Positions 7,729-15,735 of a stretch of DNA of 64,000 nt are shown one piece after another. Each line of letters begins with the position of its first letter. Position 1 is the stretch's first letter. The translations under genes and the position numbers were made by a program. Source of the DNA: Variovorax sp. WS11 (GTDB lineage: Bacteria; Pseudomonadota; Gammaproteobacteria; Burkholderiales; Burkholderiaceae_C); NCBI RefSeq assembly GCF_010499245.1, contig NZ_JAAGOW010000001.1:1860001-1924000 (forward strand), in the 5' to 3' direction. Under the pieces are notes generated by a model. It was not told where the DNA came from, did not search any database, and saw only the letters and a program-made list of their open reading frames with translations.

Positions 7729-8195
7729 GGGCCGTTCCTCCCCGTGGCACCGATCGGCCGTCCCGCATCGCCAACGATGCGATGAAGCCGCTCGCGCGCA
7801 TGGTGGCCGTGCTGCGTAAGGAAGGCCTTCATGCCCTTGTGGACGTCCGCAAAAGAAATAGGCGCCGCGAGGACCACGTCTCCCGCAGTGCAGCGCAAGG
7901 TCTCGGTGGCCTTCACGGGGTTTTCTCGCGCCAGGAAGAGCAAGGGCACGTCGCGACCGATCAGGCTTCTGGCGGCGCGGACCCAGAGCTGTTGGTCGCC
8001 CGGGTTGGGCGGCAGTCCCACACAGAGGGCCGAGCAGCGCAGCAATTTGCCGCGCAGCTGGCTCAGTTCCTCCAGGTCATTGAAGACGAGCGGCGCATGG
8101 CCCAGCGCCCGGATGGCGCGACGCATGTGCTCACGCGAGCGAAGGATCGGGTCGAGCACGACCACGCGTCGACGCAGTTCATTTCCGGCAGACAT
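7725..8195 (-). CDS. Degenerate receiver-domain protein, probably 3'-truncated
   Basis: A 156-residue product starting at ATG 8195, with GGAG nine bases upstream. Residues from about 8 to 125 have the alternating strand-helix order of a CheY-like receiver (RRRVVVLDPILRSREHMRRA; ALCVGLPPNP; VPLLFLAREN; VVLAAPISFADVHKGMKAFL). The acceptor aspartate position after strand 3 reads VGLPP, and the KP after strand 5 reads AP, so phosphorylation is unlikely. The last 30 residues (HHARERLHRIVGDAGRPIG...) do not look like a domain and run into the luxI remnant, overlapping it by four bases. A lost C-terminal output domain is likely. A longer frame back to 8270 has no ribosome site. Confidence 0.55.
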   Translation of the reverse strand: MSAGNELRRRVVVLDPILRSREHMRRAIRALGHAPLVFNDLEELSQLRGKLLRCSALCVGLPPNPGDQQLWVRAARSLIGRDVPLLFLARENPVKATETLRCTAGDVVLAAPISFADVHKGMKAFLTQHGHHARERLHRIVGDAGRPIGATGRNGP

Positions 8196-8615
8196 GTCAT
8201 TGAACTCCAACGATTGCGTGTCAGCGCTCGCAAGAAGCTGTAACACAGGGGCTTCTTGTGCCGCCATCACGCGGGATGTAAGACTTAAGGATTGCGATAG
8301 TGCCGATCAACAAAAGTCGTGTGGCCGGGTTGTGACAATTGATCAGGATTGCGCAGGGGGAGAAGCAAGGGTTTCCCAAGTCCTCCACGAAACAAGGCCG
8401 CGAGCGATCGGGTGAGCGCGATCTGCGAGGCGCAGGCATCGGTCATGTCGCCGACGCGATCGCCGGGGGGCCGACAACCTGATGAATTGTCGCGTCGGGT
8501 CAGCCGCGCCCCGCCTGGAGGCCTAATCTGCCAGCCGCAAACGAAACAAGGGGCTCCTCCACCGGCCCGCAGCTTTCAGCGGCGAACGAAGTGGCTTCTT
8601 TCTGATTGTGGTTCC
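8196..8615. other. Intergenic region between divergent genes, no recognised gene
   Basis: About 420 bases lie between the receiver gene (leftward) and the TPR gene (rightward). The first 150 bases are relatively AT-rich and could hold both promoters, but I see no convincing -35/-10 pair. The rightward frame of the TPR gene stays open back to 8349, yet that extension is Arg/Pro/Ser-rich and without family character, so I treat it as non-coding. Confidence 0.4.
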
Positions 8616-10634
8616 ATGTCACTGTCCACGATGATCGGGGCACCGCACTCCCCCTCGCTTCCTCCGGCGCGCGAATTCGGCGCCTCTCTCGATGCGGCGG
8701 CGCAGCCCGCGCCCCCGGAACGTTCCGAATCGGACCGGGTGCTCACGGTCGCCGCGCTTCCTTTTCACAATCGCACGGGCCGGGATGCATTGGTGTGGGT
8801 CGAGTTCGGCCTGGCGGCGCTCCTGAACCGAGAGCTCGGTACGCAGCAAGGGCTCTCCGTGCTGCCCCTCGTCGACGTGGTCACCGCGCTCAAGGGAGGC
8901 GGCGACAGGCCTCCGGGCAACCGCGCCATCGAGCAGGTGCGCGCCATCGGCGCCCGAGCCGTGATCGCGGTTCAGGTTCATTCCTGCGAGAACGGCTTCG
9001 AGCTGCGCTGGCAGTTGCATGGCGAGATGCGGCTCGACGACGCCACCCCGCTGCGCGGCAACGACCTGACGGAGCTGACCGTCGCACTCGGCCGGAGGCT
9101 GTCTTCCGCACGCGCCAGCAAGGCGCCGGCGCGCATCCCCATCGACAGCTTCGCGAAAGAGGCATTCACCCGCGCCATGCACGCAGCCCGGGAGCAGCGC
9201 TACCAGATGGCGCAGGACTACCTGCAGGTATGCGTCGCTTCAGAGCCGCATGCGTTCGAAATGGACGTGGAGCACGTCGAAAGCCTGGCCGCGATCGAAC
9301 ACCCGGAAACCCCGTCGAAGGCACAGCACCTGCTGGCGCGCGCAGCCGCGTCGGCCGACGTCGCCACGCAGGCGCGCGTGTTGCGCGCACTCGCCGCCTA
9401 CTACCGCGCGCTCGAAAAAAACGAACTCGCCCGGACCCTCATCCACCAGGCCCTGACGCTGCTCGAATCGAACGGCGACGATGCCCTCAAGGCGGCGGTG
9501 CTGCTGGAGCGCTGCGAGCTGGCGATCGCGGAGCGCGAGTTCGAGCTCGCGCAAAGCATCGGCCGGCGCGTGCTCGCCGTGGCGCAAGGTGGCAACCATG
9601 ATCGCCTCACGGCGCAATGCCTGCGGCAGGAAGGCGTCATCGCACACCTGCGCGGCCAGGCGGCGCCCGCGCTCGAGAGCTTGCACCGCTCGGCGCAGCT
9701 CAGCCGCAACCCGCTCCCGCAGCATGCAGACCTCGCGCGCACTTTGCACCGGATCGCGATCATCTACCGCGATGCCGGGCGCATGCACGATGCGACGGTG
9801 GCCATCGACGAAGCCGTGGACTGCGCCAAGCTGGCCGGCACACCGGTGCGACATGCGCTCACGCTCGCGTTGCAGCTGATGGTGCACAGCTACGCGGGCA
9901 ACCAGGCGGCCGCGAAAAAGGCGCAGGCCAAGCTCGGATCGCCGTCGATGCAGCAGTCCCGGGCCGGCCGGTTCCTGTCTCAGCTGACCGACGCCTGGCT
10001 GCACTGGCGCAGCGCCCGGATCGGCGAAGCGCTGCAGCGCATGGAGCGCGTGCGCGAGCTCGGGCACGAGGCACGGCATCTCTGGCTCAGCGTTGCGATC
10101 CCCATGAACACGGGCCTCGCCATCGCCGGCGCCCGCTACGACCTGGCGCGCGAGCTGATCGCCGAGATCGGCGCCAACCGGCGCTTCTACGAAGGCACTT
10201 GCCTCTACGGCTTCGCCGAGTTCTTCAGCGCCGCGCTGGCCCATGCGCGCGTCGATCGGCAACAGGCCTGGCGGATGCTTCGCGAAACGATGGCGGTCTC
10301 TTCGGTCGGCATCGTTCGCTCCAACGCCTGCCTTGCGGCTGCCTGGCTCGCTTGCGAAGATCGCGCGCTTCACGAAGTGCAGGGATGGCTCGACCAAGTG
10401 CCCGCGTGGACGGCCGAACATCCGAACGGCATCATGGCGCTGGCGCGCTATCGTTTCGAGCAAGGGGACTGGGCCGCGGCGGTGGAACTTCAGGCGCGCT
10501 ACGTGGAGGGCTGGCCGGCCGACGAGGTCAGCTTGTTCCAGCGGCAACTTCTGCACGTCTATCGCGAGGCCCTGCGCACGGGCCGGGCCGTGGCGATTCC
10601 GCGCTTGCCGCACCTGCTGACCTTGCGCTTCTGA
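8616..10634 (+). CDS. TolB-like/TPR protein resembling CadC-type regulators but lacking the winged helix
   Basis: A 672-residue protein from ATG 8616 (ATG 8631 is an alternative; neither has a strong ribosome site). Residues about 45-170 form a TolB/FlgO-like domain with VAALPFHNRTGRDALVWVEF, LAALLNRELGT and IGARAVIAVQV, the pattern found in the middle of large CadC-like regulators as IAVLPF...GLAE.L. From about residue 190 the sequence is a long array of helical pairs with TPR spacing (for example AEREFELAQSIGRRVLAVAQ, ARTLHRIAIIYRDAGRMHDA). CadC-type proteins normally begin with a DNA-binding winged helix and a membrane helix; neither is visible here or in the 260 bases upstream. It may act as a protein-binding scaffold or be a truncated regulator. 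It ends 52 bases from the convergent response regulator gene. Confidence 0.65.
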   Translation: MSLSTMIGAPHSPSLPPAREFGASLDAAAQPAPPERSESDRVLTVAALPFHNRTGRDALVWVEFGLAALLNRELGTQQGLSVLPLVDVVTALKGGGDRPPGNRAIEQVRAIGARAVIAVQVHSCENGFELRWQLHGEMRLDDATPLRGNDLTELTVALGRRLSSARASKAPARIPIDSFAKEAFTRAMHAAREQRYQMAQDYLQVCVASEPHAFEMDVEHVESLAAIEHPETPSKAQHLLARAAASADVATQARVLRALAAYYRALEKNELARTLIHQALTLLESNGDDALKAAVLLERCELAIAEREFELAQSIGRRVLAVAQGGNHDRLTAQCLRQEGVIAHLRGQAAPALESLHRSAQLSRNPLPQHADLARTLHRIAIIYRDAGRMHDATVAIDEAVDCAKLAGTPVRHALTLALQLMVHSYAGNQAAAKKAQAKLGSPSMQQSRAGRFLSQLTDAWLHWRSARIGEALQRMERVRELGHEARHLWLSVAIPMNTGLAIAGARYDLARELIAEIGANRRFYEGTCLYGFAEFFSAALAHARVDRQQAWRMLRETMAVSSVGIVRSNACLAAAWLACEDRALHEVQGWLDQVPAWTAEHPNGIMALARYRFEQGDWAAAVELQARYVEGWPADEVSLFQRQLLHVYREALRTGRAVAIPRLPHLLTLRF

Positions 10635-10686
10635 GACAGCGCCCGCCGGCAACGGCAGCGCAATGTCAGCCGCAAAAAAGCGAGAC

Positions 10687-11367
10687 TCAGGCCTCGGTCA
10701 GCGACTGCGCCGCGACCACCGCCTCCGTGCGGTTGCGCACGTTGAGCGCGCGGAAGATGGCCGCCAGATGGATCTTGACGGTGCCTTCGCTGATGCCGAG
10801 CGCGCGCCCGATCAGCTTGTTGGGCTTGCCTTGCGACAGCAGCTGCAGCACCTCGACCTGGCGCTCGGTGAGCACCGTGCGCAAGTGATCGAGGGTTTGC
10901 GCCGTGGCAGCGGAAGACGCACGCTGCGCGGCCTCGCCGGCACCGGGCGGCACGCCGGCCACCACGCCCGGTGGCACCGCCGACAGCAGCATCGGCGGCA
11001 CGTAGACGCCGCCCGCCAGCACCAGCCGCACGGCCGACAGCATGACCTCGGGCGAGTAGGCCTTGGGAATGAAGCCCAGCACGCCGCGCTCCAGCGCGCT
11101 GCGCATGATGGCCGGGTCCTCGTAGCCCGAGAGCACGATGACCGGCACGGCCGGATGACGGCGCCGGATCTCGTCCACATGGGCCTGGCCCTCGGCACCG
11201 GGCATGTTGAGATCGATCACGGCCAAATCGATGTCGTCGGAGGCGCGGGCGAGCAGTTCGTCGACGCTCATCGCCAGAACGAACTCGATGCCCGGCTCGA
11301 TCTCGGACAGCTTGGCCTTGACCGCCTCGATGACGAGCCTGTGGTCATCGGCGATCAGGATTTTCAT
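10687..11367 (-). CDS. NarL/FixJ-family response regulator
   Basis: A 226-residue two-domain regulator. The receiver begins MKILIADDHRLVIEAV with the acidic pair at D7-D8, phosphoacceptor Asp52 in DLAVIDLNMPG, the threonine-position serine in VIVLSGYEDP, and the lysine in LGFIPKAYSPEV. A linker from about 125 to 155 leads to a LuxR-type helix-turn-helix: LTERQVEVLQLLSQGKPNKL and ALGISEGTVKIHL. The start is ATG 11367 with AAGG upstream. No histidine kinase lies beside it. It is transcribed divergently from the first T6SS gene across 256 bases, so control of the secretion cluster is plausible by position only. Confidence 0.9.
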   Translation of the reverse strand: MKILIADDHRLVIEAVKAKLSEIEPGIEFVLAMSVDELLARASDDIDLAVIDLNMPGAEGQAHVDEIRRRHPAVPVIVLSGYEDPAIMRSALERGVLGFIPKAYSPEVMLSAVRLVLAGGVYVPPMLLSAVPPGVVAGVPPGAGEAAQRASSAATAQTLDHLRTVLTERQVEVLQLLSQGKPNKLIGRALGISEGTVKIHLAAIFRALNVRNRTEAVVAAQSLTEA

Positions 11368-11623
11368 GGCGGGCCTTAAAAGATTAAGCGTAGTACACGC
11401 AGTCAAGTCGACAAGTAACACGAAAGATAAAACGGATCGCCAGGCACGGCAAGGCTCGCCGGCTCCACGAACGACATAGTCCCCAAGCGGTATGGCCGCC
11501 CCCCAGGGGCATTGAAAGAATGAATCCAAGATCCACCGCTTCAACAGGGACACAGGCATGTGCCATCGAGACAGGCGCAAACCCAAGGCTCCCGTTGCCA
11601 CCGAAGAATAGCGCGAGCGCTTC
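11368..11623. promoter_or_regulatory. Divergent intergenic region before the T6SS cluster
   Basis: This 256-base gap separates the leftward response regulator from the rightward DotU-like gene. It is more AT-rich near 11375-11440 (stretches such as TTAAAAGATTAAGCG and AAAGATAAAACGG) than the coding sequence around it, so promoters for both directions are expected here. I could not assign a precise -35/-10 or a sigma-54 site. Confidence 0.35.
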
Positions 11624-12946
11624 ATGGCTCGCCTGTTCGACTGCTTCAGCACGCTGTTCACCTTCGGCCTCGAGCTCGATGCCGCCATCGCGGCCGGCCG
11701 GGCCGCTCCCGCGCCCGAAGCCGCGCAGCAACGCGCGCTCCAGCTGCTCGACCAGGCCCGTGACGCGGCCCTCGCGGCAGGCAGTTCGGCGGCTCACATC
11801 GAATCGGCCTCCTTCGCGATCGTCGCCTGGCTCGACGAGGTGATTGCGCGCCACCCGGCAAGGCCCACCGGCGCGACGCCGCTGCAGGTGCGGCTCTTCA
11901 ATTCGAACAACGCGCACAGCGAGTTCTTCCATCACCTGTCGGCCCTGCAGCCGGACGACGGCGAGGTGCGCGAGATCTACTGGCACGCGCTGGCCCACGG
12001 CTTCAAGGGCCAGTACTACTTCGAGCGCGGCGACGACGGCGAGCTCGGCAAGCTCAAGGAGCTGCACGGGCGGCAGTTGCCCGTGCGCCCGCTGGCGCTC
12101 GATGCGCTGGCCGAGGAGCGCATCACGCCGCAGCCCTACGGCATGGTCGATCCGCCGGGCCCGCGCGTGCCGGAGCGGCGCGAGCGCGCGCTGCTGCGCA
12201 CCGCCGGCGCGATGGCGCTGCTCATTCCGCTGGCCTACCTGCTGTGGTCCATGCTGGGCGCGCGCGCGCCCTCGCCCACGCTGGCCCAGCGCGTCGAGCA
12301 GCGGCTGCAGGCTTTCGCCTGCGCGGACCTGACTGTCGCGGCGAGCGATGACGGCACGGCACGCGTCAGCGGCTTCGTCCCGACCGCGGAGGACATGGCG
12401 CGCGTGGAGCGCGAGGTGCGCGCCATGCCCGGCGTGGGGTCCGCGAACTTCGCGCTGCGGCTGCGCATCTGGCCCCATTGCGAGGTGGTGGCCATCCTCA
12501 AGCCCTACCAGGCGCGCAACCAGGAGAAGCGGCAGCGGCTGAAGGTCGCCGCGTTCACCGCGCGCGAGGGCCGGCTGCGCGAAGGCGACACGGTGGTGGT
12601 GCGCGTCACCAATGCGGACAACGAAGGCTACCTGCGGGTCGACTACTACACGGCCGACGGCGCCGTCATGCACCTGCATGCGAACCGCGGCCCGCAGCCG
12701 ATGCGCCCGGGCGAGGCCATCGAACTGGGCCGCGACATTCCCTCGAGCTGGCTGGTGAGCCCGCCCTTCGGCACGGTGCTGATCACCGCCCTGTCGTCGA
12801 CCACGCCGCTGGCCGACGCCGGCGACACCCCGCCTTTCGAGCTGGCCTCGGCCTACCTGCAGCGCCTGCGCGAATCGCTGGCCACCAGCGAAGCGGCGGG
12901 CCGGCCGATCGCCGACTTCGTGTTCCTCGAAACCGTCTCGCGCTGA
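11624..12946 (+). CDS. DotU/TssL-like protein with C-terminal BON-like and DUF4384-like regions
   Basis: A 440-residue protein. Residues 1-190 form the DotU/IcmH cytoplasmic domain of TssL (ASFAIVAWLDEVIARHP, NAHSEFFHHL, EIYWHALAHGFKGQYYF). A membrane helix follows near 200-215 (TAGAMALLIPLAYLLWSML). Instead of an OmpA peptidoglycan-binding tail it continues with a periplasmic BON-like segment (SGFVPTAEDMARVEREVRA) and a region like DUF4384 (LREGDTVVVRVTNADNEGYL, IPSSWLVSPPFGTVLITALS). A separate TssL with an OmpA tail is encoded at 49464-50795, so this is a second, different DotU protein. It is followed after 18 bases by a TssM-like gene, a likely partner. Possible role: an accessory envelope subcomplex. 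The start is ATG 11624; no strong ribosome site was seen. Confidence 0.8.
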   Translation: MARLFDCFSTLFTFGLELDAAIAAGRAAPAPEAAQQRALQLLDQARDAALAAGSSAAHIESASFAIVAWLDEVIARHPARPTGATPLQVRLFNSNNAHSEFFHHLSALQPDDGEVREIYWHALAHGFKGQYYFERGDDGELGKLKELHGRQLPVRPLALDALAEERITPQPYGMVDPPGPRVPERRERALLRTAGAMALLIPLAYLLWSMLGARAPSPTLAQRVEQRLQAFACADLTVAASDDGTARVSGFVPTAEDMARVEREVRAMPGVGSANFALRLRIWPHCEVVAILKPYQARNQEKRQRLKVAAFTAREGRLREGDTVVVRVTNADNEGYLRVDYYTADGAVMHLHANRGPQPMRPGEAIELGRDIPSSWLVSPPFGTVLITALSSTTPLADAGDTPPFELASAYLQRLRESLATSEAAGRPIADFVFLETVSR

Positions 12947-12964
12947 GCCGCGCGCCGGAACCGC

Positions 12965-14041
12965 ATGAACGTCCTGTACCCGCTGCCCGCCCACTACGGC
13001 GCCTTGCTGGCACTGTGCCTCGCCGGGCTGCTCGCGTTGTGGTGGTTCATGCTGGGTTCGCGCTACTTCGCGCGGCGGCGCCTGCTTCGCCGGCGCATCG
13101 AGGCGCTGGCCACACCCTCGGAACACTCGGAACACTCGGAGCCCGCCCCCCTCGCCGAGCCCCGCGCCGCGGTCGCGCGTGCGCGCGAGCGGCTGCTGCG
13201 CTCGCCCTCGCTGCGCGCGCTGCATCAGCCGCTCTACGACCTGCCCTGGCTGCTGTTCATCGGCGACGAAGACGCCGGCATACCTGCGCTGATGGCCGCG
13301 GCGGCGCGCGAGGAGGTGGAAGAAGCCGAGGGCGATGACTTCTGGCGCTGGCGCTTCCTGCCGTCGATGGTCGCCATCGAGGCCCGTCCTGCCGCGGTGC
13401 ACGAGCCCGCCACGCCGCGCGAGCGCAGCCGCTGGTACCAGGCGCTGCTGGCGCTGGCCGATCAGCGCGAGCGCCTGCCGCTCAACGGCATCGTGGTCTG
13501 CGTGAGCGCGGCCCGCCTGCTGGGCGATGCGCAGGCGCTCGCTGCCGATGCGGCACGCCTGCGCCGGCGCGTCGACGAGGCGGCGGAGCTCTTGCGGCTG
13601 CAGCTGCCGGTCTATCTGCTCGTGACCGGCCTGGAGCGGCTGGCGGGCTACGAGGTGCTGCGCGAGGCCCTGCCCTCTGCGGCGCGCGCCCAAGCTTTGG
13701 GCCATCGCCTGCCCGACACCTCGGCCGCCGCGGCCCGCCCCGATGCGTTGTTCGAGCCCCTGGCGCTGCGGCTGCATGCCCTGCGCATGGGCCTGCTGCG
13801 CAGGCAGCCGGAGCCGGCGCGCCGCCTGGCGATCCATGCTTTCGTCGAACAGGTGCGCGCCCTGCAGCCCGGCCTGCGCGCCTTCGCGCAGCAGCTTTTC
13901 GTGCCCACGCGCGGCGGCCATGCGGTTGCGCGCTGGCGCGGCCTCTATCTCGTGGCGGCCCCGGAGGACAGCGACCAGTCCGCGTTCGTCACCGACCTGT
14001 TCCAGCGCTTCCTGCCGACCGATCAGCCGCTGGCCCGATGA
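12965..14041 (+). CDS. TssM-like membrane protein without a P-loop
   Basis: A 358-residue protein with one N-terminal membrane helix (ALLALCLAGLLALWWFML, residues 13-30). The cytoplasmic region follows the order of the TssM/IcmF GTPase-like domain: LYDLPWLLFIGDEDAGIPAL where TssM has LYDLPWYVFIGAPGAGKTTAL, then RLPLNGIVVCVSAARLLGDA, LQLPVYLLVTGLERLAGY, and FVEQVRALQPGLRAFAQQLF. The Walker A lysine and threonine are replaced (GDEDAGIP), and the long periplasmic part of TssM (1201 residues at 45862-49467) is absent. It is therefore a truncated, nucleotide-site-dead paralogue encoded with a second DotU protein. It may form a regulatory or effector-specific membrane platform; function is unproven. 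Confidence 0.75.
   Translation: MNVLYPLPAHYGALLALCLAGLLALWWFMLGSRYFARRRLLRRRIEALATPSEHSEHSEPAPLAEPRAAVARARERLLRSPSLRALHQPLYDLPWLLFIGDEDAGIPALMAAAAREEVEEAEGDDFWRWRFLPSMVAIEARPAAVHEPATPRERSRWYQALLALADQRERLPLNGIVVCVSAARLLGDAQALAADAARLRRRVDEAAELLRLQLPVYLLVTGLERLAGYEVLREALPSAARAQALGHRLPDTSAAAARPDALFEPLALRLHALRMGLLRRQPEPARRLAIHAFVEQVRALQPGLRAFAQQLFVPTRGGHAVARWRGLYLVAAPEDSDQSAFVTDLFQRFLPTDQPLAR
13117..13141. repeat. Short 9-base tandem repeat inside the TssM-like gene
   Basis: CTCGGAACA is repeated in tandem (two full copies plus CTCGGA), encoding S-E-H-S-E-H-S-E in a linker. Changes in copy number would keep the frame. Confidence 0.7.
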
Positions 14042-14055
14042 CCGATGGGGGAGCG

Positions 14056-14583
14056 CTACTTGGTTTCGATGCGGATCTGACGCGCGCCGAAGGTGGTGGT
14101 CAGCACCAGCGCCTTGCCGGGCTCGACCACCTTCACCTCGCGCCAGCGCGCGCGATCCAGGTCGCGGTAGGCCGCCATCACGCCGATGGCCTTGATGTCG
14201 GCGGCCAGCGTCATCTCGAGCTTCTTGCTGTCGCCGGGGCGCAGCAGCATCTCCTCGCGCTGCACCATCTCCGCGCCCAGCGTGGCCTGGTCCTTCTCGA
14301 AGAGCGAGAAGAAGTCGGCCGACTCGAAGGCACCGCTGGTCTTGAGCGCATAGACGCGCACCGTGAGCGGCGAGGCCCGGCCGCGCGCGTCGGGATTGGC
14401 ATCGGCGCCGGCCACCAGCGTCATCGCCACCGGCGTGGTGATCGGCTTCGGCGGCGGCGGCGGGCTCGAACACCCGGCGGCCCCGACGAGGCACAGCAGG
14501 AGGCCGAACCTGGCAAACCGCCGCCGAGCCCCCGCATTCGAGAGTCGTCCATAGGGCGAACGGTGTGTACCGGGCTCATTCAT
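14056..14583 (-). CDS. tssJ: T6SS outer-membrane lipoprotein TssJ
   Basis: A 175-residue lipoprotein that anchors the TssJLM complex in the outer membrane. It has a lipoprotein signal (FGLLLCLVGAAGCSS, lipidated Cys38) followed by a proline stretch. The mature part is a transthyretin-like fold with the family blocks LTVRVYALKTSGAFESADFF, SLFEKDQATLG, LRPGDSKKLEMTLAADIKAIGVMAAYRDLDRARWR (as adjoining segments) and the C-terminal strand. The start is ATG 14583 with GAAGGAAATAGC upstream. It is transcribed alone, leftward, towards the 3' end of the TssM-like gene (14 bases apart) and away from tssA. It sits far from tssL/tssM in this cluster. Confidence 0.9.
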   Translation of the reverse strand: MNEPGTHRSPYGRLSNAGARRRFARFGLLLCLVGAAGCSSPPPPPKPITTPVAMTLVAGADANPDARGRASPLTVRVYALKTSGAFESADFFSLFEKDQATLGAEMVQREEMLLRPGDSKKLEMTLAADIKAIGVMAAYRDLDRARWREVKVVEPGKALVLTTTFGARQIRIETK

Positions 14584-14601
14584 GCTATTTCCTTCGTTGC
14601 A

Positions 14602-14630
14602 TTGACCCGTGCAAGGGCATCTTTGATTAT
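14602..14630 (+). promoter_or_regulatory. Possible sigma-70 promoter for tssA
   Basis: TTGACC (14602-14607), a 17-base spacer, and GATTAT (14625-14630) match the -35 and -10 consensus at five and four of six positions. The -10 ends 24 bases before the tssA ATG, in the 71-base divergent gap to tssJ. It would drive tssA-tssB-tssC-hcp. Confidence 0.45.
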
Positions 14631-14654
14631 CGACAGTCAATTCGAACAGGCAAC

Positions 14655-15686
14655 ATGCTGACACCTGAACTCGTCGATGCCCTGCAGGCTCCCGTCAGCG
14701 AAGCCTCGCCCTGCGGCGACGATCTGGAGTACGACCCGGCCTTCACCGCGCTGGAGGCGGCTGCGCAGGGCAAGCCCGAGCAGCAGTTCGGCGACACGGT
14801 GATCCCCGCCGTCGAGCCGGAGTGGCGCGCCGTGGCCCAGGAAGCCCAGGCGGTGCTCGGACGCACCAAAGACGCCCGGGCGGCCGTGCTGCTGCTGCGC
14901 GCCGGCACCCGCACGCAGGGCGTGGCCGGCTTCGCCATGGGCCTGCGCCTGCTCACGGGCCTGCTCGACCGCTACTGGGAAGGCATACATCCAAAGCTGG
15001 ATGCCGACGACGACAACGACCCCACCATGCGCCTCAACGCGCTGGCCCCGCTGACCGACGAAGGCATGGTGCTTCGCGACCTGTACGACGCCAGCATCGG
15101 CACGGCGCGGGGCATCGGTGCAATCCGCGTGCGCGACATCGCGATCGCGCACAACGCGCTGGCCCCGACCGGCGCCGAGGCCGGCTACACCGCGGCGCAG
15201 ATCCAGGGCGGGCTGGAGAGCATCCATGCCGAGGCGCCCGAGCTGCTGCAGACGCTGATGGAAGCGCCCGCGCTGGTCACGCGCCTGCAGTCGCTGATCG
15301 TGGAGCGCACCGGCCGCGCCGATTCCATCGACCTGGCGCCGTTGCGCGCGATCGCCAACGTGCTCGGCAAAGCCGCCGCCGCGGTGGCGCCGCCGCCGCA
15401 GTCCGACGAGGCCGGCGCCGAGGCAGCCGATGGCGCGGAACCGGGCACCACCGGCAGCGCACGCGCCGCCGCACCCGGCGAGATCCGCACCCGGCAGGAC
15501 GCGCTGCAGACCCTCGACCGCGTTATCCACTACCTCCAGCAGGCCGAGCCGGGCAATCCCGCGCCGCTGCTGATCGCCCGTGCCAAGAAGCTCATCGGCG
15601 TGAGCTTCTTCGAAATCATGGCCGATCTGGCGCCCAACGCGCTGGACACCATCGAGACCGTGACCGGCAAGCAGGTCACCGAATAG
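14655..15686 (+). CDS. tssA: T6SS cap/baseplate-associated protein TssA
   Basis: A 343-residue protein with the ImpA N-terminal domain typical of TssA: APVSEASPCGDDLEYDPAFT at residues 12-31, then EPEWRAVAQEAQAVLGRTKD and GLLDRYWEGIHPKLDADDDN. The C-terminal part holds RTRQDALQTLDRVIHYLQQ-type helices and the ending PNALDTIETVTGKQ. TssA primes sheath and tube polymerisation at the baseplate. This is the short TssA class without the large VasJ-type extension. It opens the tssA-tssB-tssC-hcp unit and has its own likely promoter. I chose ATG 14655 because the ImpA motif begins right after it. Confidence 0.92.
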   Translation: MLTPELVDALQAPVSEASPCGDDLEYDPAFTALEAAAQGKPEQQFGDTVIPAVEPEWRAVAQEAQAVLGRTKDARAAVLLLRAGTRTQGVAGFAMGLRLLTGLLDRYWEGIHPKLDADDDNDPTMRLNALAPLTDEGMVLRDLYDASIGTARGIGAIRVRDIAIAHNALAPTGAEAGYTAAQIQGGLESIHAEAPELLQTLMEAPALVTRLQSLIVERTGRADSIDLAPLRAIANVLGKAAAAVAPPPQSDEAGAEAADGAEPGTTGSARAAAPGEIRTRQDALQTLDRVIHYLQQAEPGNPAPLLIARAKKLIGVSFFEIMADLAPNALDTIETVTGKQVTE

Positions 15687-15735
15687 GGCCTGCGTCGCGC
15701 GGTCCTCCCACCTACCCCTCGCAAGGAGCACGTCC

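Noticed and set aside
8349..8615. Possible 89-residue N-terminal extension of the TPR protein
   Set aside because: It is Arg/Ser/Pro-rich, lacks the expected winged helix and has no ribosome site, so the start at 8616 was preferred.
11440..11480. Possible sigma-54 promoter before the DotU-like gene (AGGCACGGCAAGGCTCGC)
   Set aside because: The GG and GC elements are not at the required distance and the -12 part does not match.
14056..14664. Longer TssJ starting at 14664
   Set aside because: It would put 27 unrelated residues before the lipoprotein signal; ATG 14583 has a good ribosome site and a normal signal.
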